Shown here: in pieces, positions 63,168 through 64,000 of the stretch
How the letters are laid out: every line of letters begins with the position of its first letter
Position numbering within the stretch: the stretch's first letter is position 1
NCBI GenBank assembly: GCA_963813195.1
Contig: CAWEYC010000041.1
Coordinates: 1-64,000 of the forward strand
Length of the DNA stretch: 64,000 nucleotides
Direction: 5' to 3'
Origin: Roseiarcus sp963813195
Lineage (GTDB): Bacteria; Pseudomonadota; Alphaproteobacteria; Rhizobiales; Beijerinckiaceae
Position numbers and translations under genes: made by a program
The notes under the pieces: generated by a model
Databases searched by the model: none
The model's input: the letters and a program-made list of their open reading frames with translations, nothing else
Told to the model about the DNA's origin: nothing

Positions 63168-64000
63168 CTACTCCGCCCGCGCGGTGGTAACTGTCGTCGG
63201 CGGATCGCAGCGAAGAAACCGACCGCGGCCGGGCGAGGCGCGGAATTCGCCATCGGACCAGACAATCTCGCCACGTGAGACCGTGGTCACCGGCCAGCCG
63301 CGGATTTTCATGCCCTCGTAGGGCGTGTAATCGACGTTGTGATGCAGAATGTCGTTGCTGATCCGAACCTCCCGCTCCGGGTCCCATAAAGTCAGATCCG
63401 CGTCCGCGCCGATCGCGATCGATCCCTTGCGGGGATAGAGGCCGTACATTTTCGCGGGGTTGGTCGCGGTCAGCGCGACAAACTCGCAGAGATCCAGGCG
63501 CCCCTCGTTCACGCCTGCCGAGAACAACAGCGGCAGGCGCGTTTCCAGGCCTGGAATCCCATTGGGAATGCACGCGAAGCGGGTCGCCGCGTTGGCTACT
63601 TTCTTGCCCCGGGGATCCTCGTAGCGGAATGGCGCGTGATCGGACGAGAACACCTGAAACAGGCCGTCTCGCAGGCCGTTCCAAACAGCCGCCTGGCTCG
63701 CAGAATCGCGCGGCGGCGGGCTGCATACGCATTTGGCGCCGTGAAAACCTGGCGCATCAAGATCGTCGGCGGTCAAGAAGAGGTACTGCGGGCAGGTCTC
63801 GGCGAAAATGCGCAGACCGCGGCTCTTCGCCCACCGGATCTGCTCAATCGCCTCGCATCCGGAAACGTGGACGATCAAGATGGGCGTATCGACCAATTCC
63901 GCCAGGGCGATCGCGCGGTGCGTGGCTTCCCGCTCGGCGATTTGGGGACGCGCCGCGGCGTGATATTTCGGCGAGACCTTGCCAGCGCGTTCGAGCGCCT
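63168..64000 (-). CDS. Hydantoinase/dihydropyrimidinase-family amidohydrolase (C-terminal part)
   Basis: The 3' 277 codons lie in the window and the gene continues beyond 64000. IVHVSGCEAIEQIRWAKSRG, ETCPQYLFLTADDLDAPGFH, GAKCVCSPPPRD, VFSSDHAPFRYEDPRGKK (metal Asp in SSDHAP) and FVALTATNPAKMYGLYPRKG, SIAIGADADLTLWDPE are the dihydropyrimidinase/allantoinase blocks. It hydrolyses a cyclic ureide ring. The stop at 63168-63170 is about 180 bases from the MFS start region. Partner genes suggest hydantoin or dihydropyrimidine use. Confidence 0.88.
   Translation of the reverse strand, partial: ALERAGKVSPKYHAAARPQIAEREATHRAIALAELVDTPILIVHVSGCEAIEQIRWAKSRGLRIFAETCPQYLFLTADDLDAPGFHGAKCVCSPPPRDSASQAAVWNGLRDGLFQVFSSDHAPFRYEDPRGKKVANAATRFACIPNGIPGLETRLPLLFSAGVNEGRLDLCEFVALTATNPAKMYGLYPRKGSIAIGADADLTLWDPEREVRISNDILHHNVDYTPYEGMKIRGWPVTTVSRGEIVWSDGEFRASPGRGRFLRCDPPTTVTTARAE

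Noticed and set aside
1..64000. CRISPR array, prophage, rRNA or replication origin
   Set aside because: No spaced direct repeats, structural phage genes, rRNA-like sequence, repABC-type genes or iterons were recognised.

Overview
The window reads as an accessory, IS-laden stretch of a high-G+C alphaproteobacterium, most likely Hyphomicrobiales (Rhizobiales: Bradyrhizobium, Methylocystis or Beijerinckiaceae-like). The reasons are the style of its IS66, IS110, IS5 and IS21 remnants, two small conserved rhizobial-type proteins, and three ribose/xylose-type ABC importers with SDR dehydrogenases. It could be a plasmid or a genomic island; no rRNA, intact tRNA, origin or CRISPR array was seen.

Layout. 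1-11.3 kb is a transposon graveyard: an IS630 copy inserted in an istB remnant, broken IS110 transposases, two inverted IS5-type copies flanking a second IS630 with TA dinucleotides at every junction, a response regulator that uses an IS end for its stop codon, a tRNA-Met fragment, a 23-bp perfect inverted repeat and a mosaic of MFS, LivF and SDR fragments. 11.3-23.5 kb is catabolic locus A: two FGGY kinases, two creatininase-family hydrolases, two phosphotriesterase-fold hydrolases, one complete ABC sugar importer gene set (both permeases carrying one extra base) and a GntR/UTRA regulator, with a palindrome in the divergent promoter region. 23.5-26.9 kb is IS6, IS66 and IS21-like debris plus a broken AraC regulator. 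26.9-39.8 kb is catabolic locus B: L-asparaginase, SDR, a frameshifted LysR gene, D-aminoacylase, polysaccharide-deacetylase-type hydrolase, SDR, a complete ABC importer, RidA and a D-threonine-aldolase-like PLP enzyme. This points to uptake and breakdown of an N-acylated or D-amino compound. 39.8-40.9 kb holds SDR and IS3 debris. 40.9-49.9 kb is catabolic locus C: a complete ABC importer, two SDRs and a sugar-isomerase-type TIM barrel, convergent with a regulator-like gene in which a winged-helix domain and a cytoplasmic solute-binding domain share one frame but are separated by a TGA. 49.9-55.8 kb has an IS21-like remnant, a truncated LLM flavin monooxygenase and a decayed oligopeptide ABC operon lacking a second permease. 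55.8-59.4 kb has small conserved proteins, a histidine kinase/ISL3 chimera and a RecD2-like helicase that has lost its motor. 59.5-64 kb has a secreted beta-lactamase-fold hydrolase, a hydantoin-racemase-like enzyme, an MFS transporter and the 3' part of a hydantoinase/dihydropyrimidinase.

How it works together. Periplasmic binding proteins feed three importers. Cytoplasmic kinases, SDRs, isomerase and amide- or lactone-opening hydrolases would channel the products onward, with local GntR, LysR, AraC and winged-helix regulators. Many genes are decayed. Most frameshifts are a single extra base (+1), so either recent pseudogenization or a systematic base-calling problem must be considered.
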